From NCBI GenBank assembly GCA_003611745.1, contig RAYF01000022.1, positions 1-64,000 of the forward strand: a stretch of DNA of 64,000 nt, read 5' to 3'. The notes beneath the pieces are model-generated. The model had not been told where the DNA came from and searched no databases. It saw only the letters and a program-made list of their open reading frames with translations. Every line of letters begins with the position of its first letter. The first letter of the stretch is position 1. Source of the DNA: a bacterium D16-36 (GTDB taxonomy: Bacteria > Bacillota > Clostridia > Lachnospirales > Lachnospiraceae). Below, piece after piece: positions 42,703-52,254 of this stretch. Both the position numbers and the translations under genes were made by a program.

Positions 42703-43914
42703 CTACTTTTTTCTTTTAAGATTTCCCTTAGCGTCCAGCTTCGCATTTGTCGAAATCTTATTTACATACTTAATAAATTTCTTTATCTGGGAGGGCTTTG
42801 TAAGCAGTTTTGTCTCTTTGCCCCCCTGCAGGCAGGGAAGCATCCTCGCACTAAGTTTCCCTTCTCCGGTTATATCAATCTCCAGAATAGTTGTATACAA
42901 TGTCTTCTCATTAAACCAAAAGTTGCCCAGGCTATAAATAATAGGAACACCTTTATAATAGCCTGTCCCCTGCAGGCAGTGCGTATGCGCGCCGACCACA
43001 GCGTCTGCACCGGCATTAATATAATCTTTTGCCTGCTGTATCTGTGCCTCCTCTAAGTCTGTGCTGTACTCTGTCCCCCAGTGTACATAGGCTATGACAT
43101 AGTCCGCCTTTTTGCCCGCCCTTTTTATCTCCTTCACATACTGCCTGTCATCATATGTCCTGAAAACCCCCGGGCTGTTTTTTCCGGCCTCCGGCGTCAA
43201 TATGTATTTCTCTGCTCTGGTTGCCGCCACCAGCGCTATCGTCTTCCCTTTTATCTTTAAACAAAGGGGTTTTCTTGCCTCTTTTATACTCTTTCCAGCC
43301 CCCATAGTCTTAATGCCTGCCTTTTTTAGATAATCCAGTGTATCCAGAAAAGCCTTCTTTCCATAATCATAGATATGGTTATTGGCAAGACCTGCCACAT
43401 CAACCCCAAGCTTCTTCAAATATTTCACATTAGACGGGCTGCTCCGAAATGTATAAGCCTTTCCCTCCATAGGCTTTCCTCTTCCGCTGATACTGAACTC
43501 ATTATTAATAATCATGCTGTCATAAGAATTCATCTTCTCAATCAGTTCCGGGCTGATTACCTTTGAAATCCCGCCCCGTTTTTTCATATGGCGCATAACC
43601 GCACACGTATCATCAAGGCAGATATCTCCGGCAAAACCCAGACGGATAGGTGTCTCCGGCTTTTCCGTCCCTTTCGGGGCCGCATCTTCCGTTTTTTTTG
43701 CCTGCCCAGCCTCCTTTTTGGCTGGCCCGATAAAGCTTCCGACCCTTTCCTTGCTCTCTATTGATTCAGACAATGCCGGCTGGCTCTGGCTTCCTGCAAT
43801 AATCCCCCTCTCTATTACGGCATAATGCAGAACCATTCCCATTGCAGCAAGCGCAGCAATTACCATCACTGCCCCCTGCCCTTTTCCATGCATCCAATCT
43901 CTAAACTGTTTCAT
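42703..43914 (-). CDS. CapA-family (PGA_cap) protein
   Basis: A 403-residue membrane-anchored protein with a hydrophobic anchor at about residues 15-33, then a linker and a metallophosphoesterase-like CapA domain (about 90-375). Key motifs are GFAGDICLDD near 93, AGLANNHIYDYG near 175, YVHWGTEYS near 273, and GAHTHCLQG near 306. In Bacillus CapA takes part in polyglutamate capsule formation, but many Clostridia have such proteins without capsule genes, and none are near. AGAGGGG precedes the ATG. Confidence 0.88.
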   Translation of the reverse strand: MKQFRDWMHGKGQGAVMVIAALAAMGMVLHYAVIERGIIAGSQSQPALSESIESKERVGSFIGPAKKEAGQAKKTEDAAPKGTEKPETPIRLGFAGDICLDDTCAVMRHMKKRGGISKVISPELIEKMNSYDSMIINNEFSISGRGKPMEGKAYTFRSSPSNVKYLKKLGVDVAGLANNHIYDYGKKAFLDTLDYLKKAGIKTMGAGKSIKEARKPLCLKIKGKTIALVAATRAEKYILTPEAGKNSPGVFRTYDDRQYVKEIKRAGKKADYVIAYVHWGTEYSTDLEEAQIQQAKDYINAGADAVVGAHTHCLQGTGYYKGVPIIYSLGNFWFNEKTLYTTILEIDITGEGKLSARMLPCLQGGKETKLLTKPSQIKKFIKYVNKISTNAKLDAKGNLKRKK

Positions 43915-43955
43915 AAATAAGCACCCCTCTGATTTCCCTCTTGTTCATTTCATTG

Positions 43956-43985
43956 AAATACCCCACAGCGGACTGTGGGGTATTT
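43956..43985 (-). terminator. Hairpin terminator behind the GH13 gene
   Basis: AAATACCCCACAG pairs with CTGTGGGGTATTT across a four-base loop, 12 bp after the GH13 stop. The T run on the minus strand is short (TTTC), so it may be a weak terminator. Confidence 0.6.
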
Positions 43986-43997
43986 GACTCTTATACA

Positions 43998-46142
43998 CTA
44001 CATAATATCGTCAATATCTTTTATGATAATCCCTGACACAGGCGGACAGGTTACATTGATATAACCGTTCTCCACCACATACATCTGCGTCTCGTCAGTA
44101 TACCCTTCCCGGTTAGTCATAAACAGGCGCGCCATCCTGTTTTGGTAGGTTACTCCAAGCCTCCAGACCGGGATAGAAGCATGGCGTTCATCCTCGCCGC
44201 GGTTTATAATTACTACCACCCTATCCCGCTTGTCAAAGCGCCCAAAACTGATAAGGTTATATTCGCCCAGAAGGAACAGGATAGATCCCGTCTTAATCAC
44301 CTCATAATCCTTATGGATACGGATTAACGACTTATGGTATTCAATCAAGTCCTTATCTTCCCTGCCCCACGGATATGTCCGCCTGTTATCCGGATCTGTC
44401 CAGCCACATACTCCGGCTTCATCTCCATAATAGATGGTCGGCGCTCCGGGCCATGTCATCTGAATCATAACACCCTGACGGAAAACTGCCATATCAATTC
44501 CCATATTGGCTGCTTCCGGCCCCCTTGAATTTGTCCTGCCTACCTGACTGTTTGTTCTGGTCAGGAAACGGGAATGGTCGTGGTTTGACAGCTCATTCAT
44601 CGCTACCTGAAGCGAATAGGTACAAAATCTGGTCATATTGTGGCGCATGGAGCCAAAAAATGCATCTGCATTTCCTTTTAAATCATCGCGGTATTCATCG
44701 CTGTGCTTCTCTACGCCGGTCAAAAACCATGTGATCGGCTCCATAAAGGCATCGTAGTTCATTACCGTATCCCACTGGTCGCCCTGAAGCCAGCCTGTCG
44801 GATCCCCATAATGCTCTGCAAGTACAATCGCATTAGGATTTGCCTCTTTGACCGCTTTTCTAAACTCCTGCCAGAAATAATGGTTGTACCCCACAGAATG
44901 CCCAAGGTCAGCCGCCACGTCAAGACGCCATCCATCTACATTGTACGGCGGAGAAACCCACTTTTTCGCAATATACATAACATAGTCAAATAATTCTGAA
45001 GATTCCTCATAATTGAGTTTTGGAAGCGTATCATGCCCCCACCACCCGTCGTAGTAAGGATTGTACGGCCACATATCCTCAAAAAATTTAAAGTAATTCT
45101 TATACGGGCTTTCCCTGTCTACAAACGCACCTTTCTCGTATCCCGGCGCATTTTCATAGATACATTCCCTGTCAAGCCATTTATTAAAAGAGCCACAATG
45201 GTTAAACACGCCGTCCAGAATCACCTTCATGCCGCGCCGGTGCACTTCCTCCACAAACTCGGCAAAAAGTTGGTTGGTTGCTTCCAGATTCTCCTTATCC
45301 GTTACACGGCAGATATACTTTGTTGCTGATTTGTTTGGATGCTCACTGTCGCAGATCAGCTGCCCATTTTCCCCACGCTTTAGTAATTCCCCTTCATCCT
45401 TGACAATCCTTCCAATATGCGGGTCAATATAGTCGTAATCCTGACTGTCATATTTATGGTTGGAAGGCGATACAAAGATAGGGTTTAAATAAATAACTTC
45501 TACCCCCAGATCCTGCAGATAATCTAACTTCTGCATCACACCTGCGATATCGCCGCCATAAAATTCCCGAACACCCATCTCAGCCGGATATTTATTCCAG
45601 TCCTTAACCTTCGTGGTTCCCTCACCGATATAGATATACTCATCATCCTCTACATCATTGCTTGTATCCCCATTGTAAAATCTATCAACATATATCTGGT
45701 AAAAAATAGCCCCCCTTGCCCAATTGGGTACCGTAAAGGACGGCGTAATCCAGAAATTATAATAAGGTTCCACATTATCACATACACCTACGGAATTATA
45801 ATAACAGGTCAGGTTCCCACAATGCACCTCAAAATAGTATTCTATACGGCTGGCCCCCAGTTGAATTCCCCCCTCATAGTAATCAAACAGCCTGTCATTT
45901 GATACTTTCCACATCAACTGCCGCTCTTCGCCATATACTAAATATACCTCATCAACATTTTCCCTGCCAGTGCGGATACGAAGTGTAACATAATCATTTT
46001 CCTTCGGCTCAGCAGGCAGGCGGTATGCGCTTGTTCCATCACTAAATAATGCCTGAGGGTTGAATATCGCTGTCAAATTATCAATATATAACTGGGTCTT
46101 CATTGACTTTGACATCTGGTATAACTGAACATTCAGATCCAT
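43998..46142 (-). CDS. GH13 alpha-amylase family glycosidase (neopullulanase-like)
   Basis: A 714-residue cytosolic glycoside hydrolase. No signal peptide is seen. An N-terminal CBM34-like beta domain (about residues 1-130) precedes the catalytic barrel. The GH13 regions are clear: LDGVFNH (I), GWRLDVAADL with the nucleophile Asp (II), IVLAEHYGD with the acid/base Glu (III), and ELSNHDHSRF (IV). This arrangement matches cyclomaltodextrinase/neopullulanase enzymes that process maltodextrins inside the cell. GGAGGT precedes the ATG at 46142. No transporter or regulator for maltodextrin is nearby. Confidence 0.93.
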   Translation of the reverse strand: MDLNVQLYQMSKSMKTQLYIDNLTAIFNPQALFSDGTSAYRLPAEPKENDYVTLRIRTGRENVDEVYLVYGEERQLMWKVSNDRLFDYYEGGIQLGASRIEYYFEVHCGNLTCYYNSVGVCDNVEPYYNFWITPSFTVPNWARGAIFYQIYVDRFYNGDTSNDVEDDEYIYIGEGTTKVKDWNKYPAEMGVREFYGGDIAGVMQKLDYLQDLGVEVIYLNPIFVSPSNHKYDSQDYDYIDPHIGRIVKDEGELLKRGENGQLICDSEHPNKSATKYICRVTDKENLEATNQLFAEFVEEVHRRGMKVILDGVFNHCGSFNKWLDRECIYENAPGYEKGAFVDRESPYKNYFKFFEDMWPYNPYYDGWWGHDTLPKLNYEESSELFDYVMYIAKKWVSPPYNVDGWRLDVAADLGHSVGYNHYFWQEFRKAVKEANPNAIVLAEHYGDPTGWLQGDQWDTVMNYDAFMEPITWFLTGVEKHSDEYRDDLKGNADAFFGSMRHNMTRFCTYSLQVAMNELSNHDHSRFLTRTNSQVGRTNSRGPEAANMGIDMAVFRQGVMIQMTWPGAPTIYYGDEAGVCGWTDPDNRRTYPWGREDKDLIEYHKSLIRIHKDYEVIKTGSILFLLGEYNLISFGRFDKRDRVVVIINRGEDERHASIPVWRLGVTYQNRMARLFMTNREGYTDETQMYVVENGYINVTCPPVSGIIIKDIDDIM

Positions 46143-46246
46143 ACGAACCTCCACCATTACCTTTCGTTATTTTGACAATTCTTATATCTAATTATTTTAG
46201 ACTATATTCCCACTCGTTACAAGGCATTTTAGAAAAATAAAATATA

Positions 46247-47680
46247 TTAATTCCCAATTCCTTTCGCATAAGTAAGCAAAATATCTTTTCTGTTGCGTGC
46301 CGGATCCTCAAGGACGTAATCTAATATACTTTTCAGAATTTTTCCAATCTCCGGTCCCGGCTCCATCCCAAGCTCGTTAATCAAATCACTGCCTGTAACC
46401 TGCAAATCCTTTAACTCCAGCGCCGCGCCGGACGCTATAACTTCTTTCCACAGTGCCGCCGCCTCCAGTATGCCCGCAAGCTTTGGCTCAAATGTGTCTG
46501 GATTTTGTGCCAGAATATCACTGATCTGTACAACGAAAAGCATCGGCATCAAATCCGCCCCTATTTTTGCAAGGGTTTTCCTCATTGACTTTACAGTGCT
46601 GCCGTAATGGTAATCATGCCACCGGATTAGCCGCTTCGCTGTGGCAACTGTCTCATTATCAAAAGTAAGCCGCTTCAAAATCCTTGACGCCATCCCCTCA
46701 CTTTCTTCCTGATGCCCGTAAAAATGCCCGACCCCCTTTTCATCTATCGTCATAGTTTCTGGCTTTCCTGCATCGTGCAGCAGCATAACGATACTGAGGA
46801 TTAAGTGCTGCTTTTGGGTAAACTGCGATGTAAACTCCCCTGCCAGTTTCCTGATATTTTCCGGAACGATGCCGCTGTCCCATGTGCCGGAATACCTGCC
46901 AAATAAATAATTTAAAACCTCTACACTGCGGACAGCATGTTCCCCCACAGTATAAATATGATGAGGATTTTTCTGCTCTGTCTCCATCATAATATCAAGC
47001 TCCGGAAGAAACACTTTTGTCATTCCGGTACGGTACGCCTCCCTTAATTGCCCTGCATCTTTTGATACCAGAAGTTTTGAAAGTTCTGTGCGGATACGCT
47101 CTGCACTAATATTTTTTAAGTTTCCCGCCCGCTCCACAATCGCCTGCCTTGTATTTTCTTCCATCCGGAATCCCAACTGCCCTGAGAACCTGACCGCACG
47201 GAGCATCCGAAGGGCATCTTCGTCAAAACGCGCCCCGGCATCCCCCACACACCGTATCATATGGGCCTTGATATCCTCCATGCCCATAAATTCATCTATC
47301 AGGCCTCTGGTATCATTATATGCCATCGCATTGATAGTAAAATCACGGCGTTCCAAATCCAGCCTCAGGTTATCTGTGAATTCTACAGAATTTGGGTGGC
47401 GGCTGTCTTCATATTCCCCATCAATACGGTAAGTCGTCACCTCATATCCTGTATGGTTAAGCAGAACCGTTACCGTCCCATGCTGTATCCCGGTATCTAT
47501 CGTCTTCTTAAAAAGGTGCTTAATCTCCTGCGGCCTGGCTGATGTCGTAATATCCCAGTCCTGCGGAACCCTGCCAAGAACCTTATCCCTGATGCACCCC
47601 CCCACAGCATATGCCTCATACCCTGCTTTCTCTAATATATGAATAATCAGCGAAACATCTTCCGGCAACTTTATTATCAT
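46247..47680 (-). CDS. cca: CCA tRNA nucleotidyltransferase with HD domain
   Basis: This enzyme adds or repairs the 3' CCA of tRNA, needed here because the tRNA-Ser genes in the window do not encode CCA. The 477-residue protein has YAVGGCIRDKVLGRVPQDWD (the GGxxRD and DxD catalytic motifs) at residues 19-38, the RRDFTINAMAYN motif near 103 and neck/body helices. An HD domain motif (MLLHDAGKPETM) lies near 288. The ATG at 47680 was chosen over the longer frame because IIKLPEDV is a normal start and GTGGGG is well placed. Confidence 0.94.
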   Translation of the reverse strand: MIIKLPEDVSLIIHILEKAGYEAYAVGGCIRDKVLGRVPQDWDITTSARPQEIKHLFKKTIDTGIQHGTVTVLLNHTGYEVTTYRIDGEYEDSRHPNSVEFTDNLRLDLERRDFTINAMAYNDTRGLIDEFMGMEDIKAHMIRCVGDAGARFDEDALRMLRAVRFSGQLGFRMEENTRQAIVERAGNLKNISAERIRTELSKLLVSKDAGQLREAYRTGMTKVFLPELDIMMETEQKNPHHIYTVGEHAVRSVEVLNYLFGRYSGTWDSGIVPENIRKLAGEFTSQFTQKQHLILSIVMLLHDAGKPETMTIDEKGVGHFYGHQEESEGMASRILKRLTFDNETVATAKRLIRWHDYHYGSTVKSMRKTLAKIGADLMPMLFVVQISDILAQNPDTFEPKLAGILEAAALWKEVIASGAALELKDLQVTGSDLINELGMEPGPEIGKILKSILDYVLEDPARNRKDILLTYAKGIGN

Positions 47681-47824
47681 GACAATCCCCACTTCTTCCA
47701 GAAACGGCATGTAAATAGCACAATCATCTGCACAGCTGCCCTAAAAGTATAAAAACAACCCGCAGCGCCATTTAGCGCCAAAATACTGTTTAGCCCCAAC
47801 ATCATATTACTTGCATACCGTTCC

Positions 47825-47987
47825 TTAGGAGCTGTCAATAAATAACTTTTAAATAGTGCGTAGGATTTTTCTTCGAGAGTGCTGCTCAAAAATCAGGCGC
47901 ATAGTGGGCTATGTAACTGATTTTTGAGTGGTGCTATCGGGGAAAAAGACAAGCGATATTAAAAGTTATTTTTGGACAGTTCCTTAT
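47825..47987. mobile_element. 163-bp palindromic element with AGGAACTGT ends
   Basis: The left arm reads TTAGGAGCTGTCAATAAATA then ACTTTTAA. The right arm on the opposite strand reads TAAGGAACTGTCCAAAAATA then ACTTTTAA. An inner perfect 12-bp stem, CTCAAAAATCAG / CTGATTTTTGAG, is nested within. The element has no coding capacity. Related ends occur at 7303-7368 and 25241-25267. ATACCG occurs a few bases outside each end and may be a target duplication. Confidence 0.7.
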
Positions 47988-47995
47988 GATACCGA

Positions 47996-48020
47996 AAGGG
48001 AATGCAGACTGCATTCCCTT
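47996..48020 (-). terminator. metK terminator
   Basis: A near-perfect hairpin, AAGGGAATGCAG / CTGCATTCCCTT with a one-base loop, ends in CTTTC on the minus strand. It is 53 bp beyond the metK stop. Confidence 0.65.
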
Positions 48021-48032
48021 ATCAGTAAACAA

Positions 48033-48050
48033 TTTTCAAACACGCTCTAG
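48033..48050. repeat. Single arm of the CTAGAGCGTGTTTGAAAA motif
   Basis: An exact copy of the right arm of the palindrome at 24203-24243. It lies 24 bp downstream of the metK stop, in the sense orientation on the metK transcript. Confidence 0.65.
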
Positions 48051-48073
48051 TACAATCCATCAAACGCCATCTT

Positions 48074-49261
48074 TTATAAATATTTCTTTAACAATTCTGT
48101 CTTGTCTGTCCTCTCCCAAGGCAAATCCAGATCATTTCTTCCAAAATGCCCATAAGCAGCCGTCTGCTTATATATCGGACGGCGTAGGTCAAGCATCTTG
48201 ATAATCCCTGCCGGGCGAAGGTCAAAGTTTTCACGGACAATCTCTTCCAATCTGCTGTCAGGGAGTTTTCCTGTGCCAAATGTATCAATCATAACAGAAG
48301 TCGGCTGTGCCACACCAATCGCATAGGACAGCTGAATCTCACAGCGCTTTGCAAGACCTGCCGCTACGATATTCTTAGCGACATACCTTGCTGCATAGGC
48401 AGCGCTTCTGTCCACCTTTGTACAGTCCTTGCCGGAGAATGCACCGCCGCCGTGACGCGCATATCCGCCGTATGTATCCACGATAATCTTACGGCCGGTC
48501 AGTCCGCTGTCGCCATTTGGTCCCCCGATTACAAAACGCCCTGTTGGGTTAATGAATATCTTTGTATTTTCATCTACTAATTCCTGCGGCAATACAGCAT
48601 CGATAACATGCTTCCGGATATCCGTATGAATCTGTTCCTGCGTAATCTCTGCTGCATGCTGGGAAGAAATAACTACCGCATTGATATGTACCGGTTTATT
48701 ATTTTCATCATATTCTACAGAAACCTGACTTTTTCCATCCGCACGCAGATATGGGAGTGTCCCATCTTTGCGGACCTCTGTCAATTTCTTTGCCAGTTTA
48801 TGGGCAATAGCGATTGGGTACGGCATAAGCTCCTCTGTCTCGTCGGCAGCATATCCAAACATCATGCCCTGATCCCCTGCGCCGATTGCCTCAATCTGCT
48901 CGTCAGACATTGCGTTTTCTTTGGCCTCAAGCGCCTTATCAACTCCGAGGGCAATGTCAGCAGACTGGTTGTCCAAAAGAATCTTGACTGTACAGGTATC
49001 ACAGTTAAATCCCTTCATATCATCATCATAACCGATTTCACGGATTGTCTCGCGGACAATCTTCTCATAGTCCACAATCGCTTTTGTAGTTATCTCACCC
49101 ATCACCATTACATAGTCTGTGGTGATAACTGTTTCGCAGGCTACACGGCTCATTGGATCCTGCGCCATTAAAGCATCCAAAATAGCATCTGATATGTTAT
49201 CACAGATTTTATCCGGATGTCCTTCTGTAACTGATTCTGATGTAAATAAATGTTTCTCCAT
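48074..49261 (-). CDS. metK: S-adenosylmethionine synthetase
   Basis: MetK makes SAM from methionine and ATP in the cytoplasm. The 395-residue enzyme has the expected length, with [22 protein letters not shown] at the N terminus (ATP-binding His), [12 protein letters not shown] near 117, and [19 protein letters not shown] near 260, the family signatures. AAAGAGG precedes the ATG at 49261. The frame extends upstream but lacks a site. A SAM-I riboswitch in its leader gives feedback control by its own product. Confidence 0.97.
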   Translation of the reverse strand: MEKHLFTSESVTEGHPDKICDNISDAILDALMAQDPMSRVACETVITTDYVMVMGEITTKAIVDYEKIVRETIREIGYDDDMKGFNCDTCTVKILLDNQSADIALGVDKALEAKENAMSDEQIEAIGAGDQGMMFGYAADETEELMPYPIAIAHKLAKKLTEVRKDGTLPYLRADGKSQVSVEYDENNKPVHINAVVISSQHAAEITQEQIHTDIRKHVIDAVLPQELVDENTKIFINPTGRFVIGGPNGDSGLTGRKIIVDTYGGYARHGGGAFSGKDCTKVDRSAAYAARYVAKNIVAAGLAKRCEIQLSYAIGVAQPTSVMIDTFGTGKLPDSRLEEIVRENFDLRPAGIIKMLDLRRPIYKQTAAYGHFGRNDLDLPWERTDKTELLKKYL

Positions 49262-49374
49262 GGTTATCCTCTTTCTGCGCTGCTTTAACGCATTTTCAAG
49301 CTTTGCGGCAAGCAGCGCAGACACAAAACTTGTTTAAAGAAACACTGTGGCCACAGCATCTCCCTATATGAATC

Positions 49375-49423
49375 AAAAAAAATCCGCCTTGCTAAAAAAG
49401 GAAATCTTTTTCAACAAAACGGC
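49375..49423 (-). terminator. Riboswitch-controlled metK terminator
   Basis: On the minus strand GCCGTTTTGTTGAAAAAG pairs (with G-U pairs) to CTTTTTTAGCAAGGCGG and is followed by ATTTTTTTT. It lies between the SAM-I aptamer and metK, the expression platform expected of an OFF switch. Confidence 0.85.
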
Positions 49424-49440
49424 TTGAAACATTGTCAACC

Positions 49441-49540
49441 CTCTTATTGATCGATTTCTCGCTGAGATTGGCACCTTCCATTGCTATGGGGTTGCCGTGG
49501 TTTCACAGAGCCTTCACTCTCCACCACTCTGAATAAGAGT
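49441..49540 (-). ncRNA. SAM-I (S-box) riboswitch
   Basis: The minus-strand sequence has all S-box landmarks: P1 arms CTCTTAT and ATAAGAG, the AGAGTGGTGGAGAG...CTCT helix, GAAACCACGGCAACC with the kink-turn/pseudoknot core, AAGGTGCCAATCTC, and GAGAAATCGATCAATAAGAG closing P1. It lies upstream of a terminator and metK. Binding SAM should favour the terminator and stop synthesis of the SAM-making enzyme. Confidence 0.93.
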
Positions 49541-49586
49541 TATTTTATTAAATTATACTACGTAGTACAAAAATAGCTATGTGTAT

Positions 49587-49615
49587 ACTATAGCGCATGA
49601 AAGCATATCCGTCAA
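49587..49615 (-). promoter_or_regulatory. metK promoter
   Basis: TTGACG and TATAGT are 17 bp apart on the minus strand, about 45 bp upstream of the SAM-I riboswitch. A second TATAAT-like sequence (TAGTATAAT) lies nearer the riboswitch and could be an alternative -10. Confidence 0.6.
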
Positions 49616-49664
49616 TACCCATTTTTGACTCATGGAAATCAATTTTTATACTCGCAGGAATCAT

Positions 49665-49682
49665 TTTTCAAACACAGGCTAG
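49665..49682. repeat. Diverged arm of the GTGTTTGAAAA motif
   Basis: TTTTCAAACACAGGCTAG differs from the arm at 48033-48050 at three positions. It includes the stop codon of the DEAD-box helicase gene and is again sense-oriented at a gene 3' end. Confidence 0.5.
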
Positions 49683-51256
49683 CGTTTCCCATTAGCAGGC
49701 TCAACATTAACCTGTTTTCCCTTGATTTTTGCATGCTTCATCGCATCAATGACATCTGCAGCATACTCCCGCGGCACTTCCACAAATGTGTAGTTGTCAT
49801 ACATATCAATAGCCCCGACGAGGTCGCCTTCCATCCCGGATTCACCGGCCACCGCGCCAAGAACGTCACCAATACGGACTCTGTTCTTTTTACCTATATT
49901 GATAAAGAGACGTACCATGCCAGGTTCTGCCCCGGTATCGCCGAAATCTTCTTTTGCCAGTTCATTTGCTCCATTGTCCCCCATCTGCATCATCAGGAGG
50001 GCTGCTGCCATCTCCAGAGAGGAGTATTCCCGCTCGTCAAGGTGCTCCTCCAGAATATCTATCATTTTTCCAAGGTTTTCACTCTCAATAATATCGCTTG
50101 CCCTCTCAAGGATTTTCTCTGCCTTGATATTTGTAATGTCATCTACAGAAGGAATCGGCTGGCGTTTAATCTTTGTCTTGCAATAACGCTGGATATCCTT
50201 TAATTTATATATCTCCCTGCCCACAACCAGAGTAAATGCACGGCCGCTGCGCCCCGCACGCCCGGTACGTCCAATCCTATGGACATAGTATTCGTCATCC
50301 TGCGGCACGTCATAGTTAAAAACAGCCTCGACATCGTCTACATCAATTCCCCTTGCTGCCACATCAGTAGCTACGAGGATATCTGTCCTGCCGTTCCGGA
50401 AGCCATTCATCACCCTGTCCCTCTGGGACTGTTTCATATCCCCGTGAAGCCCCTCCGCAAAGTATCCTCTTCCTTTTAAATCTTCCACTAACTCATCTAC
50501 TTTCCGCTTCGTATTGCAGAAAATCAAAGACAGCTCCGGGTCGTACATATCCAGAAGCCGGGATAACACTTCACTCTTCTTGCGGGGATTAACTTCATAG
50601 TAAAACTGGTCAATCTTAGGAACCGTCAGCTCTTTTTTGACGACTTTTACTGTCTCCGGCTCAACGAGGTAATTTTTTGCAATCTCTAAAATCGGCTTTG
50701 GCATTGTTGCAGAGAACAAAAGTGTCTGATGCTCCTGCGGCATTTTTTCTAACACCAGCTCAATATCCTCACGGAATCCCATGTTTAACATCTCATCCGC
50801 TTCGTCCAGTACAACAGTCCCGACCTGCTCAAGCTTCAGCGTATGGCGGTTAATATGGTCAATCACACGGCCGGGCGTACCGATAATAACCTGTACGCCG
50901 CCCTTGAGCGAACGAATTTGTTTAGAAATCTCCTGCCCTCCATAAATCGGCAGAACTTTAATCCCGTGCATAAATTTGGCCAGACGCCTTACCTCATTGG
51001 CAGACTGGATAGCCAGTTCCCTCGTCGGACAGAGAACAACCGCCTGCAGTTTTTTATTGTGGGGGTCTACCCTCTGCAGCAAAGGGATGCCGAACGCCGC
51101 TGTCTTACCAGTACCAGTTTGGGCCTGTCCAATCATATCCTTTCCTTCCATCGCAATAGGAATGGATTTTGCCTGAATCGGGCTTGCCTGCTCAAACCCC
51201 ATCTCTGTAACTGCTTTCATTATTCTTGGATCTAAAGATAATTCTTCAAAATTCAT
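49679..51256 (-). CDS. DEAD-box RNA helicase (CshA/DeaD-like)
   Basis: A 525-residue ATP-dependent RNA helicase. The Q-motif FEQASPIQAKSIP, Walker A AQTGTGKTAAF, PTRELA, LDEADEML (DEAD), FSATMP, and HRIGRTGRAGRSG are all present in order. The C-terminal extension carries a DbpA-like RNA-binding domain (LFINIGKKNRVRIGDVLGAV, about residues 440-515), as in the DeaD group active in ribosome assembly and cold adaptation. The ATG at 51256 with GAGG was chosen. A terminator hairpin and a dispersed repeat lie in its leader region. Confidence 0.94.
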   Translation of the reverse strand: MNFEELSLDPRIMKAVTEMGFEQASPIQAKSIPIAMEGKDMIGQAQTGTGKTAAFGIPLLQRVDPHNKKLQAVVLCPTRELAIQSANEVRRLAKFMHGIKVLPIYGGQEISKQIRSLKGGVQVIIGTPGRVIDHINRHTLKLEQVGTVVLDEADEMLNMGFREDIELVLEKMPQEHQTLLFSATMPKPILEIAKNYLVEPETVKVVKKELTVPKIDQFYYEVNPRKKSEVLSRLLDMYDPELSLIFCNTKRKVDELVEDLKGRGYFAEGLHGDMKQSQRDRVMNGFRNGRTDILVATDVAARGIDVDDVEAVFNYDVPQDDEYYVHRIGRTGRAGRSGRAFTLVVGREIYKLKDIQRYCKTKIKRQPIPSVDDITNIKAEKILERASDIIESENLGKMIDILEEHLDEREYSSLEMAAALLMMQMGDNGANELAKEDFGDTGAEPGMVRLFINIGKKNRVRIGDVLGAVAGESGMEGDLVGAIDMYDNYTFVEVPREYAADVIDAMKHAKIKGKQVNVEPANGKR

Positions 51257-51287
51257 AATCTTCCTCATTTCTATAATATATTAAGAC

Positions 51288-51350
51288 AAAAAGGGCACAG
51301 ACTTCGCTTGTGCCAGTGTACCGCTACGTAATGAGAACTCTCCTAATAAG
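51288..51350 (-). repeat. Dispersed terminator-like repeat, copy D
   Basis: AAAAAGGGCACAGACTTCGC, then TTGTGCC, is followed by a shortened right part (GAGAACTCTCCTAATAA). The central hairpin is missing. On the minus strand the GGCACA/TGTGCC stem with its T run lies about 30 bp before the helicase start. Confidence 0.7.
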
Positions 51351-51351
51351 C

Positions 51352-51390
51352 AAAAAAGAACCGCTCCTAAAAATCAGGAACGGTTTTTTT
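51352..51390 (-). terminator. Hairpin terminator upstream of the helicase gene
   Basis: GAACCGCTCCT pairs with AGGAACGGTTT, and both strands carry a run of T after the stem. It lies between the PRTase-like gene and the helicase gene, both on the minus strand, so it ends the former or attenuates the latter. Confidence 0.75.
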
Positions 51391-51535
51391 CTGATTCTAT
51401 TCGTAACAAAAGGGGAAAAATGCATCTGCTGGAAATAGCATACCTTACATTTGCCTTAACTATAACACACTTCTGCCACATTGTAAATACTTTTTTTCAA
51501 ATTTTTTGAAAAAAATGCAAATATTGATAGCAAAT

Positions 51536-51573
51536 GCCCCCGCAACGCCTTGCATAACAGGCATTACGGGGGC
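51536..51573. terminator. GC-rich hairpin downstream of the PRTase-like gene
   Basis: GCCCCCG...GCCT pairs with the AGGC...CGGGGGC counterpart with small internal mismatches. No T run follows on the minus strand, so whether it terminates is unclear. It is 40 bp beyond the stop of the gene at 51613. Confidence 0.45.
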
Positions 51574-51612
51574 GCATATCCAAAAACAGCCTACAGTATA
51601 CTGTTTTTATAA

Positions 51613-52254
51613 TTATAGTTTGGAATAACCAAACCCATTTACTACTGCTTCTATTTTCATCCCTTTCTTGCAGAATGGGCAGTCTGCCTTCGGAAATGCC
51701 TGATAGCTTGTCACAACTTCAGCATCAAATAAAGAATGCACCTTTATGCCGTTTACGGAGTCAACTGTACTAAAAATAGAACCAATTCCTTCTATAATCC
51801 CGCCATAATACTGAATCCCCTCCATACTCCTTTTAATGGTTTCTCCAGTAGTAGTAGTGGCAAGCAAAAGGACGATATGCTTTCCTGCAATCATATTTTT
51901 GGTGTTATCACGGAAAATAATCTGATTGTCGCGGCTCTGCTCCGGTGAATTTACATACACTGTCTTATGCTGGTTTGTGGAAGTAATATGCTCTTTTTCG
52001 AATTCTTTCGCCAGAAAAGCCCCAATCACTTCTGTCCCATCCATACACACAACAGTATCTACGTAATTCAGATGCCCAAGTTTGCGCGCCAGAATCCTGG
52101 CGGCTTCCTCCGCCTCCCCGATACGCGACCGGATACCTGTCACATCAATATAAAAATTGATATGCGAATTGCTAGTTGCAAAATGCCCCGGAATAGCATG
52201 TAAAGCAAGCTTATTGCTCTCCCGCGCATAAAATTTCACAATACGTTGTTCCAT
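51613..52254 (-). CDS. Orotate phosphoribosyltransferase-like protein
   Basis: A 213-residue type I phosphoribosyltransferase. VVCMDGTEVIGAFLA (near 63) and the PRPP-binding loop HIVLLLATTTTGETIKRS (near 120) identify the fold. A C-terminal CPFCKKG motif is an unusual addition that could bind metal. The PRPP motif has TTTTGET in place of the DDxxTTGxT seen in classical OPRT, so the enzyme may use another base or have a regulatory role. GGGG precedes the ATG at 52254. No pyrimidine genes are adjacent. Confidence 0.78.
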   Translation of the reverse strand: MEQRIVKFYARESNKLALHAIPGHFATSNSHINFYIDVTGIRSRIGEAEEAARILARKLGHLNYVDTVVCMDGTEVIGAFLAKEFEKEHITSTNQHKTVYVNSPEQSRDNQIIFRDNTKNMIAGKHIVLLLATTTTGETIKRSMEGIQYYGGIIEGIGSIFSTVDSVNGIKVHSLFDAEVVTSYQAFPKADCPFCKKGMKIEAVVNGFGYSKL

